NCBI RefSeq assembly: GCF_016783915.1
Contig: NZ_JADHVT010000034.1
Location: forward strand, 1-37,554
Reading direction: 5' to 3'
DNA from: Acidovorax sp.
Lineage (GTDB): Bacteria > Pseudomonadota > Gammaproteobacteria > Burkholderiales > Burkholderiaceae_C
Length of the DNA stretch: 37,554 nt
Made by a program: the position numbers and the translations under genes. The notes under the pieces were generated by a model that did not search any database, was not told where the DNA came from, and worked only from the letters and a program-made list of their open reading frames with translations. Positions within the stretch are counted from its first letter, which is position 1. Each line of letters starts with the position of its first letter. This document shows, piece by piece, positions 1-7,077 of this stretch.

Positions 1-54
1 AAGGACTTTCTGGACTTCGAAGAGCCCTACCGCCTGCGCCATACAGAGGGCTGA
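1..54 (+). CDS. C-terminal tail of an unidentified protein (truncated by window start)
   Basis: The first 17 codons read openly in one frame and end at a TGA at 52-54, followed 8 bases later by the next start codon on the same strand. The visible residues (DFLDFEEPYRLRHTEG) are acidic and basic with no motif I recognise. The short gap to the NIPSNAP gene suggests both belong to one transcript. Product unknown; the piece is too short for any family call. Confidence 0.5.
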   Translation, partial: KDFLDFEEPYRLRHTEG

Positions 55-62
55 GCATCACC

Positions 63-371
63 ATGGCTGTCACCATCTACCTGCGCTACGTGCTCAACAC
101 CAGCAAACTCAAGGAGTTCGAGCACTACGGAAAGCTGTGGATCCCGCTGGTCGAAAAATTCGGCGGCCAGCACCACGGCTACTTCATGCCCAGCGAGGGC
201 GCCAACAACATCGCGCTGGCGCTGTTCACGTTCGAAAGCCTCGCGGCCTACGAGCGCTACCGGGAGGCGTCGTTGCAGGACGCGGAGTGCCAGGCGGCGT
301 TCCGCTATGCCGAGGAAACGGGCTGCATCGTGAGCTATGAGCGGAGTTTTTTCCGCCCTGTGTTCCGCTGA
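63..371 (+). CDS. NIPSNAP family protein
   Basis: This 102-residue protein resembles small bacterial NIPSNAP proteins: an N-terminal strand (VTIYLRYVL), a helix carrying an HYGKLWIPLVEKFGG segment, then GYFMPSEGANNIALALFTF and a C-terminal helix and strand. The family adopts a ferredoxin-like dimeric alpha/beta-barrel fold; its cellular role in bacteria is not established, and neither substrate nor catalytic residues can be assigned here. The ATG at 63 is the only start that leaves the whole domain. It lies 8 bases after the stop of an upstream gene, so it is probably the distal gene of an operon that begins outside the window. It is convergent with the gene at 396-851. Confidence 0.8.
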   Translation: MAVTIYLRYVLNTSKLKEFEHYGKLWIPLVEKFGGQHHGYFMPSEGANNIALALFTFESLAAYERYREASLQDAECQAAFRYAEETGCIVSYERSFFRPVFR

Positions 372-395
372 ACCGGAGGGGCCGACGCGGCCCAG

Positions 396-851
396 TTACC
401 GGAACTGCTTGCGCAAAAACGACTTGTGGCGCGCGATGTGCGCCAGCTGGGCGGGGGCCATGGAGCCGCCCAGGTCTTCGTCCTCGGTGTTGAGCACCCG
501 GTTCGCATAGGCCATCGCGCGTGCCACCACCTCTTCCTCGCTCACGCCCTGCGGGGCAGCCAGGTCCATCGCCACGCGGCGCATGGCGCGCTGCGACAGC
601 ATCCACATCGCGCCGAAGGAATCCCACGCGGCCGCAACCTCCTTGAACTTGTCGTGTTCGGCCAGGATGTCGTTGAGCGGCTTGGCCAGGATCTCCTGCA
701 GCGCCTCCACCTGGGCCTTCAGGGCCTCGAACTGCGCCTCGCGCTGCAGGGCCTCGGCGGCCGCATTGGCAGCGGCATCGGGCGCCGTCGGCACGGGCAC
801 GCTGCCATCGGGGTTGAGCTGGGCAATGGTGAGGTCGGAGGATAGGGACAT
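396..851 (-). CDS. Conserved-type hypothetical protein with central coiled-coil
   Basis: A 151-residue protein on the minus strand. I do not recognise a named family. After a Pro/Ala-rich N-terminus there is an Ala/Glu/Gln-rich helix (roughly residues 28-65, AAAEALQREAQFEALKAQVE and onward) with heptad-like spacing typical of a coiled coil. A second helical part follows, ending in a basic KSFLRKQFR tail. No signal peptide or membrane segment is visible, so it is probably cytoplasmic. The frame stays open upstream to 1277, but that part is antisense to cca; the ATG at 849-851, giving MSLSSDLTIAQ, is the sensible start. It is divergent from cca with 45 bases between the starts, so the two promoters must share or overlap that space. 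Confidence 0.65.
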   Translation of the reverse strand: MSLSSDLTIAQLNPDGSVPVPTAPDAAANAAAEALQREAQFEALKAQVEALQEILAKPLNDILAEHDKFKEVAAAWDSFGAMWMLSQRAMRRVAMDLAAPQGVSEEEVVARAMAYANRVLNTEDEDLGGSMAPAQLAHIARHKSFLRKQFR

Positions 852-896
852 GGTGGGTTGGAATATACGGCCGAGGGCTCGTCCTAAACTACGCCG

Positions 897-2147
897 ATGC
901 AAATCTACATGGTGGGCGGCGCCGTCCGCGACAAGCTGCTGGGTCGGCCCGTGAATGACCACGACTGGGTGGTGGTGGGTGCCACGCCAGAGCAGATGCT
1001 GGAGCTGGGCTACCTGCCAGTGGGCCGAGACTTCCCGGTGTTTTTGCACCCCGAAACGCGCGAGGAATATGCACTGGCCCGGACCGAGCGCAAGAGCGGG
1101 CGCGGCTACCGGGGCTTTGTGGTGGAAAGCTCGCCGGATGTGACACTGGAAGAAGACCTTTCCCGCCGCGATCTCACTATCAATGCAATAGCTACTAGTG
1201 CTTATGGGACAAGCGCTGGAGGCATTTTTGACCCATATTCTGGAGCCAAAGACATCGAGGCGCGGGTGCTGCGCCATGTGACGGACGCCTTCCGCGAAGA
1301 CCCGGTGCGCATTCTACGTGTGGCGCGGTTTGCAGCGCGGTTCACCGACTTCACGGTAGCGCCCGAGACAATGCAGCTGATGCGCGAGATGGTGGCGCAT
1401 GGCGAGGTGGACCACCTGGTGGCCGAGCGCGTGTGGCAGGAGCTGGCGCGGGGGCTGATGGAAGAAAAGCCGTCCCGCATGTTCGAGGTGCTGCTTGAGT
1501 GTGGCGCGCTGCAGGTGCTGCTGCCCGAGGTAGCGCGCCTGTGGGGCGTGCCCCAGCGGGCCGAATATCACCCCGAGGTGGACACCGGCGTGCACCTGAT
1601 GATGGTGCTGGACATGTCGGCCCGGCTGCAGGCGCCGCTCATCGTGCGGTTTGCCTGTCTGGCACACGACCTGGGCAAGGGCACCACGGCCGCCGATGTG
1701 CTGCCGCGCCACATTGGGCACGAAGAGCGCAGCGCCGAGCTGCTCAAGGACGTGGCGGAGCGCCTGCGCGTGCCGGTGGACTGCCGCGAGACCGCCGATG
1801 TGGTGGCGCGAGAACACGGCCACATCCACCGCAGCACCGACTTGTCGGCCGCAGCCCTGGTGCGCCTGCTGGAGCGCTGCGACGCCATCCGCAAGCCCGA
1901 GCGGTTTGCCGACATCCTGCTGGCCTGCGAGTGCGATGCCCGTGGGCGGCTGGGGTTTGAAGAGTCGGCTTACCCGCAGCGTCCCCGCCTGATGGCCGTG
2001 TTGGGTACCGTGCGGGCGGTGGTCACCAGGGAAATTGCAGCGCAGGCTGCCGCCAAGGGTGTGAGCGGCCCGCAGGTGGGTGCGTTGATCCACCAGGCGC
2101 GGGTGGAAGCGGTGGCACAGTGGCTACGTCGCGATGCTGCGCCATGA
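897..2147 (+). CDS. cca: CCA-adding enzyme: tRNA nucleotidyltransferase with HD phosphohydrolase domain
   Basis: This 416-residue protein is a class II CCA enzyme, which builds or repairs the 3' CCA end of tRNAs from CTP and ATP. The nucleotidyltransferase head has GGAVRD (residues 7-12), the metal-binding pair D21/D23 in NDHDWVVVG, a flexible-loop ERKSG segment and the RRDLTINA motif at about 90-97. A C-terminal HD domain carries H257/D258 in LAHDLGKG, as in the E. coli multifunctional form that also has phosphatase and 2',3'-cyclic phosphodiesterase activities. Length and order match that family (E. coli about 412 residues). One oddity: immediately after RRDLTINA the usual short loop is replaced by residues encoded by a dispersed repeat (1179-1229), lengthening the loop by about four residues. 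The ATG at 897 gives the canonical N-terminus. Confidence 0.95.
   Translation: MQIYMVGGAVRDKLLGRPVNDHDWVVVGATPEQMLELGYLPVGRDFPVFLHPETREEYALARTERKSGRGYRGFVVESSPDVTLEEDLSRRDLTINAIATSAYGTSAGGIFDPYSGAKDIEARVLRHVTDAFREDPVRILRVARFAARFTDFTVAPETMQLMREMVAHGEVDHLVAERVWQELARGLMEEKPSRMFEVLLECGALQVLLPEVARLWGVPQRAEYHPEVDTGVHLMMVLDMSARLQAPLIVRFACLAHDLGKGTTAADVLPRHIGHEERSAELLKDVAERLRVPVDCRETADVVAREHGHIHRSTDLSAAALVRLLERCDAIRKPERFADILLACECDARGRLGFEESAYPQRPRLMAVLGTVRAVVTREIAAQAAAKGVSGPQVGALIHQARVEAVAQWLRRDAAP
1179..1229 (+). repeat. Copy A of a dispersed palindromic repeat, inside cca
   Basis: The sequence ATAGCTACTAGTGCTTATGG and the following ACAAGCGCTGGAGGCATTTT match the family core seen at 18964-19020 and elsewhere (TAGCTG..AGCGCTTAT..ATCAAGCGCTAGAGGCCAATTT). 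It is read in frame as IATSAYGTSAGGIF between the RRDLTIN motif and the DPYSG segment of the CCA enzyme. The local AT-richness contrasts with the surrounding gene. Confidence 0.7.
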
Positions 2148-2211
2148 CCAGCGCACGAGGGCGGCTGGTGCATTGAACCGGCTTTAGCAGCTCAGGCGTG
2201 CCAGCGGTCTG

Positions 2212-3039
2212 TCAAAAGGCGTAGGCAACCGCCAAGACACCGTTCACTCCAGCCCGGTCCCGCACAATGGGACTGCTGGCGGCATCGCCCTGGAGGCGGC
2301 TGTAGGACAGCGCAGCGGTCGCAGATGCGCGCGGTGTGATTGCATAGGTGGCGGACACCGACACACGCACGTCCCGCACACCGGCGCTGGCCGTGTAGAC
2401 GCTGCGGCCACTGCGGACGGCCTGGGCAGCATCGACGCCGAAATACGTCTGCGTGTAAGCGGCATTGGCCCAGGTGGCTGCCACGCCAGCTCCCATGCGC
2501 CATGCGGGGGCCACCTGCGCGGTGAGTCCCGCCCCCAGGTCAAACAGCAGGCCATTGCGCCCCTGACCTGCGCCATAGCGCAGCGAGGAGGTCAAAAACG
2601 TGTTGGCCGTAGGCTGCAGGTTGTAAAACGCACCGAGCTCCGGACGCACATCGACGTCGCCCAGGCCACGCAGGACCTCCGAGCGGCTTTCATCGCGACC
2701 AAAGTCAGCCGTCAGGCGCACACCGTACTGCACACCCGGCTGGCGCGAGAAGTTGTAGCCCACACCATTGGTAGTACCGGCAAACCAGCCATTGGCCCAG
2801 CGGTAGTCAATGGCCGGATAGGCCCGCGTGCGGCGCTCGTCCGACCCCATGTATTGGTGGCCCGCCACCACCGCCAACCCCACCGTGCCGCCATCACGGT
2901 CAGTCGCCGCGCCGTACAGACGTACGGCGTCAAACGCCTGGGCACGCGCTCCGAATGACAGCCCTGCTCCGAGAGCGGTGGTGGTCATCAAGATGGCGAT
3001 ACGGACCGCAGAGGGACGTGCGAGCACGGCAGGGCGCAT
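2212..3039 (-). CDS. MipA/OmpV family outer-membrane protein
   Basis: A 275-residue exported beta-barrel protein. An N-terminal signal peptide (basic MRPAVLARPSAVR, hydrophobic stretch, likely cleavage after ARAQA near residue 33) precedes alternating strands rich in Gly, Tyr and aromatics (VRLYGAATDRDGGTVGLAVV, HQYMGSDERRTRAYPAIDYR). It ends in the outer-membrane signature AVAYAF with terminal Phe. The family includes scaffold proteins for murein synthesis (MipA) and OmpV; the exact role cannot be told from sequence. The start is the ATG at 3037-3039, preceded by AGGAG at 6 bases; a TTG two codons upstream also lies in frame but has worse spacing. Convergent with cca. A sigma-70-like promoter can be proposed at 3077-3105. 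Confidence 0.85.
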   Translation of the reverse strand: MRPAVLARPSAVRIAILMTTTALGAGLSFGARAQAFDAVRLYGAATDRDGGTVGLAVVAGHQYMGSDERRTRAYPAIDYRWANGWFAGTTNGVGYNFSRQPGVQYGVRLTADFGRDESRSEVLRGLGDVDVRPELGAFYNLQPTANTFLTSSLRYGAGQGRNGLLFDLGAGLTAQVAPAWRMGAGVAATWANAAYTQTYFGVDAAQAVRSGRSVYTASAGVRDVRVSVSATYAITPRASATAALSYSRLQGDAASSPIVRDRAGVNGVLAVAYAF

Positions 3040-3076
3040 GATCAACTCCTATACATGATGGTTACAAAGTGACCGA

Positions 3077-3105
3077 ATGGTATATATTTAATACAACCCA
3101 GTCAA
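3077..3105 (-). promoter_or_regulatory. Putative sigma-70 promoter for the MipA/OmpV gene
   Basis: On the minus strand TTGACT (3105-3100) is followed after 17 bases by TACCAT (3082-3077), matching consensus at 5 of 6 and 4 of 6 positions. The stretch is conspicuously AT-rich (TATATATTTAATAC) in a GC-rich background and lies about 40-65 bases upstream of the mipA-like start. The remainder of the 3040-3283 intergenic space shows no gene I can support. Confidence 0.45.
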
Positions 3106-3283
3106 AGCCCGGGTCGTTCGAGGGGAAAGCGCCGCAGGGCAGCGGGTGCCCCTACTGCATTCGCACACACCAACACCATGGCGCAGGCGCTTCACGAGCC
3201 GCTGTGCTGGACGCTGGGGTCGGACTTTCACGCACATAGAAAGAAAACGCGCCCACGCCTGACGGACACATCGCGTGCGCCCT

Positions 3284-3925
3284 TCACCAGCGCAGCAGAC
3301 GCGGCCCCAGCACCGCCCCCAGCACCGTCGGGATGGCCATGCCCGCCAGGTACCAGACCGCCAGAAACGGTGCGGCCATCTCGGGGCAATGCAGGGCGTA
3401 CACCAAGGCGCCCAGCGCACCGGCCAGCAAACCGGCACCCGCGCCCGCCCAGGCCAGGCGTGTGGGCGCCGCGCCCTTGAGCGCCCAGAAACCCGTAGCA
3501 AACGCTGGCACCGACAGCGCCGCGATATTGAATGGGCAGGTGCGCCACGTGCTGCCCAGGATGAGCGGCATGCGCTCTGCGGCAGACACCTGTGACAGGG
3601 CCATCAGCGCCATGGCCCACAGCACCAGCGGCGGCACGGCCAGCCACAGCGCTGCGTTCCCCACGGGCATGCCCGGGCGGGCCATGCGACGCAGCAGCGC
3701 CAGCCCGGCAGCGGCCAGCGCGGCGGCAAACACCAGCTTGCCCCAGAACATGGGCAGTGCCATAGTCGTGAGCAGGTCGGGGCGCAGGCCGAACATTGCC
3801 AGCATCAGCACCCCGGCACCCACAATACCCGCTGCGATGGCAACGGCAAACCGCTGCTCAATCGCAGTGGTCTCTACGGGCCGGTCATCCGTGGCCAGCA
3901 GGTGGATCAATTCATCGGTTTTCAT
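3284..3925 (-). CDS. nrsF: NrsF-type (DUF1109) membrane anti-sigma factor
   Basis: A 213-residue inner-membrane protein. A short cytosolic N-terminus ([18 protein letters not shown]), which in this family sequesters the sigma factor, is followed by six hydrophobic segments (about 28-47, 60-78, 92-111, 135-150, 157-176 and 185-205). Two conserved cysteines stand out in the periplasmic-side loops, in [10 protein letters not shown] and ALHCPEM; family work on Caulobacter and related systems ties such cysteines to metal sensing. Its start overlaps the stop of the sigma-factor gene by ATGA (3922-3925), which indicates translational coupling and a stoichiometric pair. By analogy with SigF-NrsF, metal binding is expected to release the sigma factor; that is inference for this organism. 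Confidence 0.88.
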   Translation of the reverse strand: MKTDELIHLLATDDRPVETTAIEQRFAVAIAAGIVGAGVLMLAMFGLRPDLLTTMALPMFWGKLVFAAALAAAGLALLRRMARPGMPVGNAALWLAVPPLVLWAMALMALSQVSAAERMPLILGSTWRTCPFNIAALSVPAFATGFWALKGAAPTRLAWAGAGAGLLAGALGALVYALHCPEMAAPFLAVWYLAGMAIPTVLGAVLGPRLLRW

Positions 3926-4467
3926 GCCATTCCCCTGATCTTGGCGGCCAGGGCCTTGAGCCCCCGGTGCACGCCGACTTTGACGGCCGACTCCGACAGC
4001 CCCGTGAGGCGCGCCGTCTCGACCACAGACAAACCTTCCAGCTTCACATACTCAATCGGCAGGCGCTGCTTGTCTGGCAGCGTGCGCAGAAGTTGCCCCA
4101 GGTCCCGCCGGGCTTCGGCAGCCTCGCTGTCGCTGCTGGCAAACAACTCGTCGGCATCGTCCAACGGGTCATTGCGGCCCTCTTTCACCGCGTGCGAGCG
4201 CAGCCAGTCGATGAGCTTGTAGCGCGCAATCGCGTGCGCCCAGGCCGTCACCGGCATCTCGGGCCGGTAGGTGTGGCGCTGGTTGTGCACGGCCAGCAGC
4301 GTCTCCTGCACCAGGTCTTCCACCTCATCGGGCCGCTGCGCGAGGCGGCGACGCAGGAAGGCGCGAAGGTGAGCACTCAGCTCCTTCAAAAAGCGCTGGT
4401 AGGCGGCGGCGTCGGCATCCAGCCCCTGCAGCAACAAGCCTCGCAGGCGCTCTTCCACTATCTCCAT
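3922..4467 (-). CDS. sigF: ECF RNA polymerase sigma factor, SigF type
   Basis: A 181-residue sigma-70 family protein of ECF size. Region 2 is seen in [20 protein letters not shown] and [15 protein letters not shown] (about residues 48-90). Region 4 has [19 protein letters not shown] and the helix-turn-helix [20 protein letters not shown] (about 130-170). No extra regulatory domain is present; regulation is by the coupled membrane anti-sigma factor just downstream. The ATG at 4465-4467 is chosen because AGGGAGA stands 4 bases upstream and the protein then begins at the sigma-2 domain; the frame extends further upstream but through the promoter region. The proposed promoter at 4485-4512 would give a leader of only about 11 bases. 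It is identical in form to the promoter of the divergent buf operon, which predicts autoregulation. Confidence 0.92.
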   Translation of the reverse strand: MEIVEERLRGLLLQGLDADAAAYQRFLKELSAHLRAFLRRRLAQRPDEVEDLVQETLLAVHNQRHTYRPEMPVTAWAHAIARYKLIDWLRSHAVKEGRNDPLDDADELFASSDSEAAEARRDLGQLLRTLPDKQRLPIEYVKLEGLSVVETARLTGLSESAVKVGVHRGLKALAAKIRGMA

Positions 4468-4484
4468 GGTGTCTCCCTGAAGGC

Positions 4485-4512
4485 AATTCGGATGCCGGGA
4501 CCGATGGGTTAC
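4485..4512 (-). promoter_or_regulatory. SigF-type ECF promoter driving sigF-nrsF
   Basis: Reading the minus strand, GTAACC (4512-4507), a 16-base spacer and CGAATT (4490-4485) precede the sigma-factor start by about 18 bases. The same hexamers with the same 16-base spacer occur on the opposite strand at 4566-4593 upstream of the RiPP operon. GTAACC as a -35 element is what I recall for SigF-type promoters in Caulobacter. The exact mirror-image duplication is visible directly in the sequence. Confidence 0.75.
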
Positions 4513-4572
4513 AGGCCGCGCAAAAAATATTGGAGGCCTGCCGCCAATATTTTTTGCGCAATGCTGTAACCC
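4506..4572. repeat. Inverted repeat between divergent ECF promoters
   Basis: The left arm 4518-4533 (GCGCAAAAAATATTGG) and right arm 4544-4559 are exact reverse complements around a 10-base centre (4534-4543). The outer blocks GGGTTACAG (4506-4514) and CTGTAACCC (4564-4572) extend the symmetry with a short mismatched patch. The A/T tracts of each arm fall about 10-20 bases upstream of the neighbouring -35 hexamer, the usual place of an UP element. An operator for an additional dimeric regulator is the alternative. A terminator is unlikely because the element lies upstream of both genes. Confidence 0.85.
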
Positions 4573-4593
4573 GCCTGCTGCACAGCGCGAATT
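4566..4593 (+). promoter_or_regulatory. SigF-type ECF promoter driving the buf operon
   Basis: GTAACC (4566-4571), 16 bases, then CGAATT (4588-4593): identical hexamers and spacing to the sigF promoter on the other strand, centred on the same symmetry axis near 4539. It leaves a leader of roughly 80 bases before the bufA start at 4680, longer than the leader on the sigF side. Confidence 0.75.
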
Positions 4594-4679
4594 ACAACGC
4601 AGATCGGGCAGTTCAGTGCTGGCTCTGTGCAGCACCCCGGTCGGATTCAAACCCTACCCAACCCTCGGAGAACCGTACC

Positions 4680-4973
4680 ATGACCACTCGCACCCTCAGC
4701 CTCGGCGCCCTCGCACTCGTTGCCCTGACCTCTGGCGCCGCCATGGCCCAAACTAACGCGGCCCCCATGGATGGCGCCAAGCCCGCCATGGAGAAGTGCT
4801 ATGGCGTCTCGATGGCAGGCAAGAACGACTGCGCCGCCGGCCCCGGCACCACCTGCGCGGGCACGTCCAAGATAGACTACCAGGGCAACGCCTGGAAGTT
4901 TGTGCCCGCTGGCACCTGTAGCACCATCAAGACCCCCAAGGGCATGGGCACACTGACACCCGCCAAGGCCTGA
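4680..4973 (+). CDS. bufA: Bufferin-type copper-binding RiPP precursor (DUF2282)
   Basis: A 97-residue precursor peptide of the DUF2282 family, now called bufferins: exported, post-translationally modified, metal-binding peptides. A Sec signal peptide (residues 1-23, hydrophobic core then GAAMAQ) is followed by a short spacer and the core with exactly four cysteines, C40, C51, C59 and C80. They lie in the characteristic settings [27 protein letters not shown] and VPAGTC. In characterised members some of these cysteines are converted to thiooxazole rings by the BufB/BufC enzyme pair and the product chelates copper; that is family knowledge. The ATG at 4680 follows GGAGA at a suitable distance. 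It is the first gene of a tight four-gene operon and lies behind a SigF-type promoter. Confidence 0.9.
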   Translation: MTTRTLSLGALALVALTSGAAMAQTNAAPMDGAKPAMEKCYGVSMAGKNDCAAGPGTTCAGTSKIDYQGNAWKFVPAGTCSTIKTPKGMGTLTPAKA

Positions 4974-4976
4974 ACC

Positions 4977-5828
4977 ATGACCCCGTGCCCTCTCACCGCC
5001 GGCCTGGGACTCAAGCCCCAGCACTACGACGAGGCGCTGCATTGCTCGGCCCCCGGCCTGTGGTGGGAGGTGCACCCCGAAAACTACCTGGCCGGTGGCG
5101 GCCCGCGCCTGGCCTGGCTGGATGCCATCCGCGCGCACCACCCGGTGGCATTGCACGGCGTTTCACTGTCCCTCGCGGCCGATGCACCGCCCAACGCGGC
5201 CCACCTGGCGCGACTGGCAGCCCTTGCAAGGCGGATGGAACCCGCCATCATTTCAGAGCACCTGGCCTGGTCCACCTGGCGCGGACAGTACCTGCCCGAC
5301 CTGCTGCCGTTTCCGCGCACGCACGCGGCATTGCACCGCATCGCAGACAACATCGCCCGCACGCAGGATGCGCTGCAACGCCCCATCGCCATCGAGAACC
5401 CCACGCACTACCTCCACATCGACGGCCACGACTGGGCTGAAACCGATTTTTTGGCCGAACTGTTGCAGCGCACTGGTTGCACCCTGCTGCTGGACGTGAA
5501 CAACGTGTTCGTCAGCGCCAACAACCTGGGCTTTTGCGCACAGGCCTACCTCGACGCCTTTCCCCTGCACGCAGTGACCGAAATCCACCTGGCAGGCCAC
5601 CATGCCGACCCGGTGCATGGCAACGCCCTGCTGATCGACAGCCACGATGCGCCCATCGCTGCTGCGGTGTGGGCGCTGTACGAGCAGGTGATCGCGCGCA
5701 CAGGCCCCGTGCCGACCCTGATCGAACGCGACGACCAGCTGCCCGCCTTCAGTGAACTGCTGGCCGAGCGGGAGCAGGCCCACAGCGCGCTTGCAAAACC
5801 ACTGCCTCAGGAGGCCGCATGCAGCTGA
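4977..5828 (+). CDS. bufB: MNIO-family (DUF692) RiPP-modifying oxidase
   Basis: A 283-residue multinuclear non-heme iron-dependent oxidative enzyme with a TIM-barrel fold. Likely iron ligands are visible: H60 (VALHGVSL), E94 (IISEHLAW), N141 (IENPTHY), D173 (LLLDVNNV), H204 and H208 (EIHLAGH), D221/H223 (IDSHDAP) and E250 (IERDD). MNIO enzymes oxidise cysteines in their precursor peptides; here the substrate is expected to be the cysteine-rich peptide encoded 3 bases upstream, acting in the cytoplasm before export. The end of the gene overlaps bufC by 10 bases, consistent with the two proteins working as a complex. The first residues GLGLKPQHYDEAL match the usual N-terminus, supporting the ATG at 4977. 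Confidence 0.92.
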   Translation: MTPCPLTAGLGLKPQHYDEALHCSAPGLWWEVHPENYLAGGGPRLAWLDAIRAHHPVALHGVSLSLAADAPPNAAHLARLAALARRMEPAIISEHLAWSTWRGQYLPDLLPFPRTHAALHRIADNIARTQDALQRPIAIENPTHYLHIDGHDWAETDFLAELLQRTGCTLLLDVNNVFVSANNLGFCAQAYLDAFPLHAVTEIHLAGHHADPVHGNALLIDSHDAPIAAAVWALYEQVIARTGPVPTLIERDDQLPAFSELLAEREQAHSALAKPLPQEAACS

Positions 5829-6580
5829 GTGCATTTCAAGACGGTCTCTCTGCCGCGCTTCTGGGCCACGCCGTGCACGTACCGTGGGTGTCGGCGCTGG
5901 AGTCTCAACCGGGCTTTGCCGTATACAGCAACACCGTGCTCAAGGGCGGCATCGACGCACTGCAAGCCAACTACCGCACGGTGTGCCAGCTGGTGGGAGA
6001 AGACTGGTTCCGCGCCGCCGCAGCGGTCTATGTCCGCGCGCAGCCGCCGGCTGACGGACTGCTGATGGACTACGGCGTGGGGTTTGCAGACTTTCTGGCC
6101 GGGTTTGCACCCGCGGCCGAGCTGCCCTATTTGCACGCCGTGGCACGCCTGGACCGCTGCTGGACCGAATGCCATCTGGCGGCAGACGCCACCGCTGTCG
6201 GCCGCGACTGGCTGGCACAGCAAGCGCCCGACACTTTGCCCCTGGCGCAGCTGCTCCCCCACCCCGCCGCGCGCTGGGCCTGGTGCGAAGAACATCCCGC
6301 CTACGCACTGTGGCAAAGCCACCGTGAAGGCCTGGCCCTCACAGAGCCGCTGGAGTGGACAGGCGATGGGGCCTTGCTCACCCGGCCCCGTGCAGAAGTG
6401 ACGTGGCGTCCCCTGTCGCGCGCAGGAATGGCGTTTCTGGACGCCTGCGCCCACAGCCAGACACTGGAGGCCGCCGCCACTTCAGCCCTGGATGCCGAAC
6501 CCACCGCAGACTTTGCGGCCCTGATAAGCACCTTGCTGGACGCAGGCGCATTGATACCCACCGATTCACGCCCAGGCTAA
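5819..6580 (+). CDS. bufC: DUF2063 partner protein of the MNIO enzyme
   Basis: A 253-residue protein. The N-terminal DUF2063 domain (about residues 4-95) shows the family pattern: YSNTVLKGGIDALQANYRTV, then GEDWFRAAAAVYV and a GFADFLAGF segment. The domain was once labelled DNA-binding, but in RiPP operons it acts as the precursor-recognition partner of the DUF692 enzyme. The C-terminal half, including SHREGLALTEPLEW, is the typical second domain of these partners. The start codon lies inside bufB (10-base overlap), giving translational coupling. I see no signal peptide, which fits a cytoplasmic modification complex. Function is inferred from family and operon position. Confidence 0.87.
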   Translation: MQLSAFQDGLSAALLGHAVHVPWVSALESQPGFAVYSNTVLKGGIDALQANYRTVCQLVGEDWFRAAAAVYVRAQPPADGLLMDYGVGFADFLAGFAPAAELPYLHAVARLDRCWTECHLAADATAVGRDWLAQQAPDTLPLAQLLPHPAARWAWCEEHPAYALWQSHREGLALTEPLEWTGDGALLTRPRAEVTWRPLSRAGMAFLDACAHSQTLEAAATSALDAEPTADFAALISTLLDAGALIPTDSRPG

Positions 6581-6590
6581 GGAGCACTTC

Positions 6591-7064
6591 ATGACCACCA
6601 GCACACATTTCCCCACCGCGCCCGCCAAAGGCCCCCGCGTGCTGTGGGCGCGCCTGGCCGATGCCGCCACGTGGCTCACCCCGCACAGCCTGCTGGCCTT
6701 GGTCAACCGGGTGGCCATTGCAGGCATCTTCTGGCTGTCGGCCCGCACCAAGGTCGAAGGCTGGTTCACCATCTCTGACAGCGCCTATGCGCTGTTCCGC
6801 GACGAATACAAGCTGCCCTTGCTGCCGCCCGAGCTGGCGGCGCAGATGGCCACTGTGGCGGAGCATCTGCTCCCTGTCCTTCTGGTGCTGGGGCTGTTCA
6901 CACGCCTGTCGGCCCTGGCCCTCTTGGGCATGACGCTGGTGATCCAGCTGTTTGTCTACCCCGACGCATGGCCCACCCATCTGTCATGGGCGGGGCTGAT
7001 GCTGTACCTGGTGGGGCGCGGTGCAGGCAACGTATCGCTGGACCGGGCGCTCGGAATCCGCTGA
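6591..7064 (+). CDS. bufD: DoxX-family membrane protein of the buf operon
   Basis: A 157-residue membrane protein with four hydrophobic helices (about residues 32-52, 76-95, 100-120 and 128-145). It carries the DoxX-type opening LVNRVAIAGIFWLSARTKVE and the LFRDEYKLPLLPPELAAQMA loop common to DoxX proteins found beside DUF692/DUF2063 genes. It lies 10 bases after bufC with AGGAG just upstream and completes the operon. The role of DoxX in these clusters is unclear; participation in export, redox handling or membrane anchoring are possibilities I cannot separate. It is convergent with trxC, only 13 bases away, with no obvious rho-independent terminator between. Confidence 0.88.
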   Translation: MTTSTHFPTAPAKGPRVLWARLADAATWLTPHSLLALVNRVAIAGIFWLSARTKVEGWFTISDSAYALFRDEYKLPLLPPELAAQMATVAEHLLPVLLVLGLFTRLSALALLGMTLVIQLFVYPDAWPTHLSWAGLMLYLVGRGAGNVSLDRALGIR

Positions 7065-7077
7065 GCAACAGGTTTCT

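Noticed and set aside
852-1277. N-terminal extension of the hypothetical gene ending at 396.
   Set aside because: The extension runs antisense through the start of cca. The ATG at 851 gives a compact protein and leaves an intergenic space.
3040-3066. GTAACC on the minus strand (3065-3060) upstream of the MipA-like gene, as a possible third SigF promoter.
   Set aside because: Sixteen bases further on there is no CGAATT or CGAA; the hexamer alone is expected by chance.
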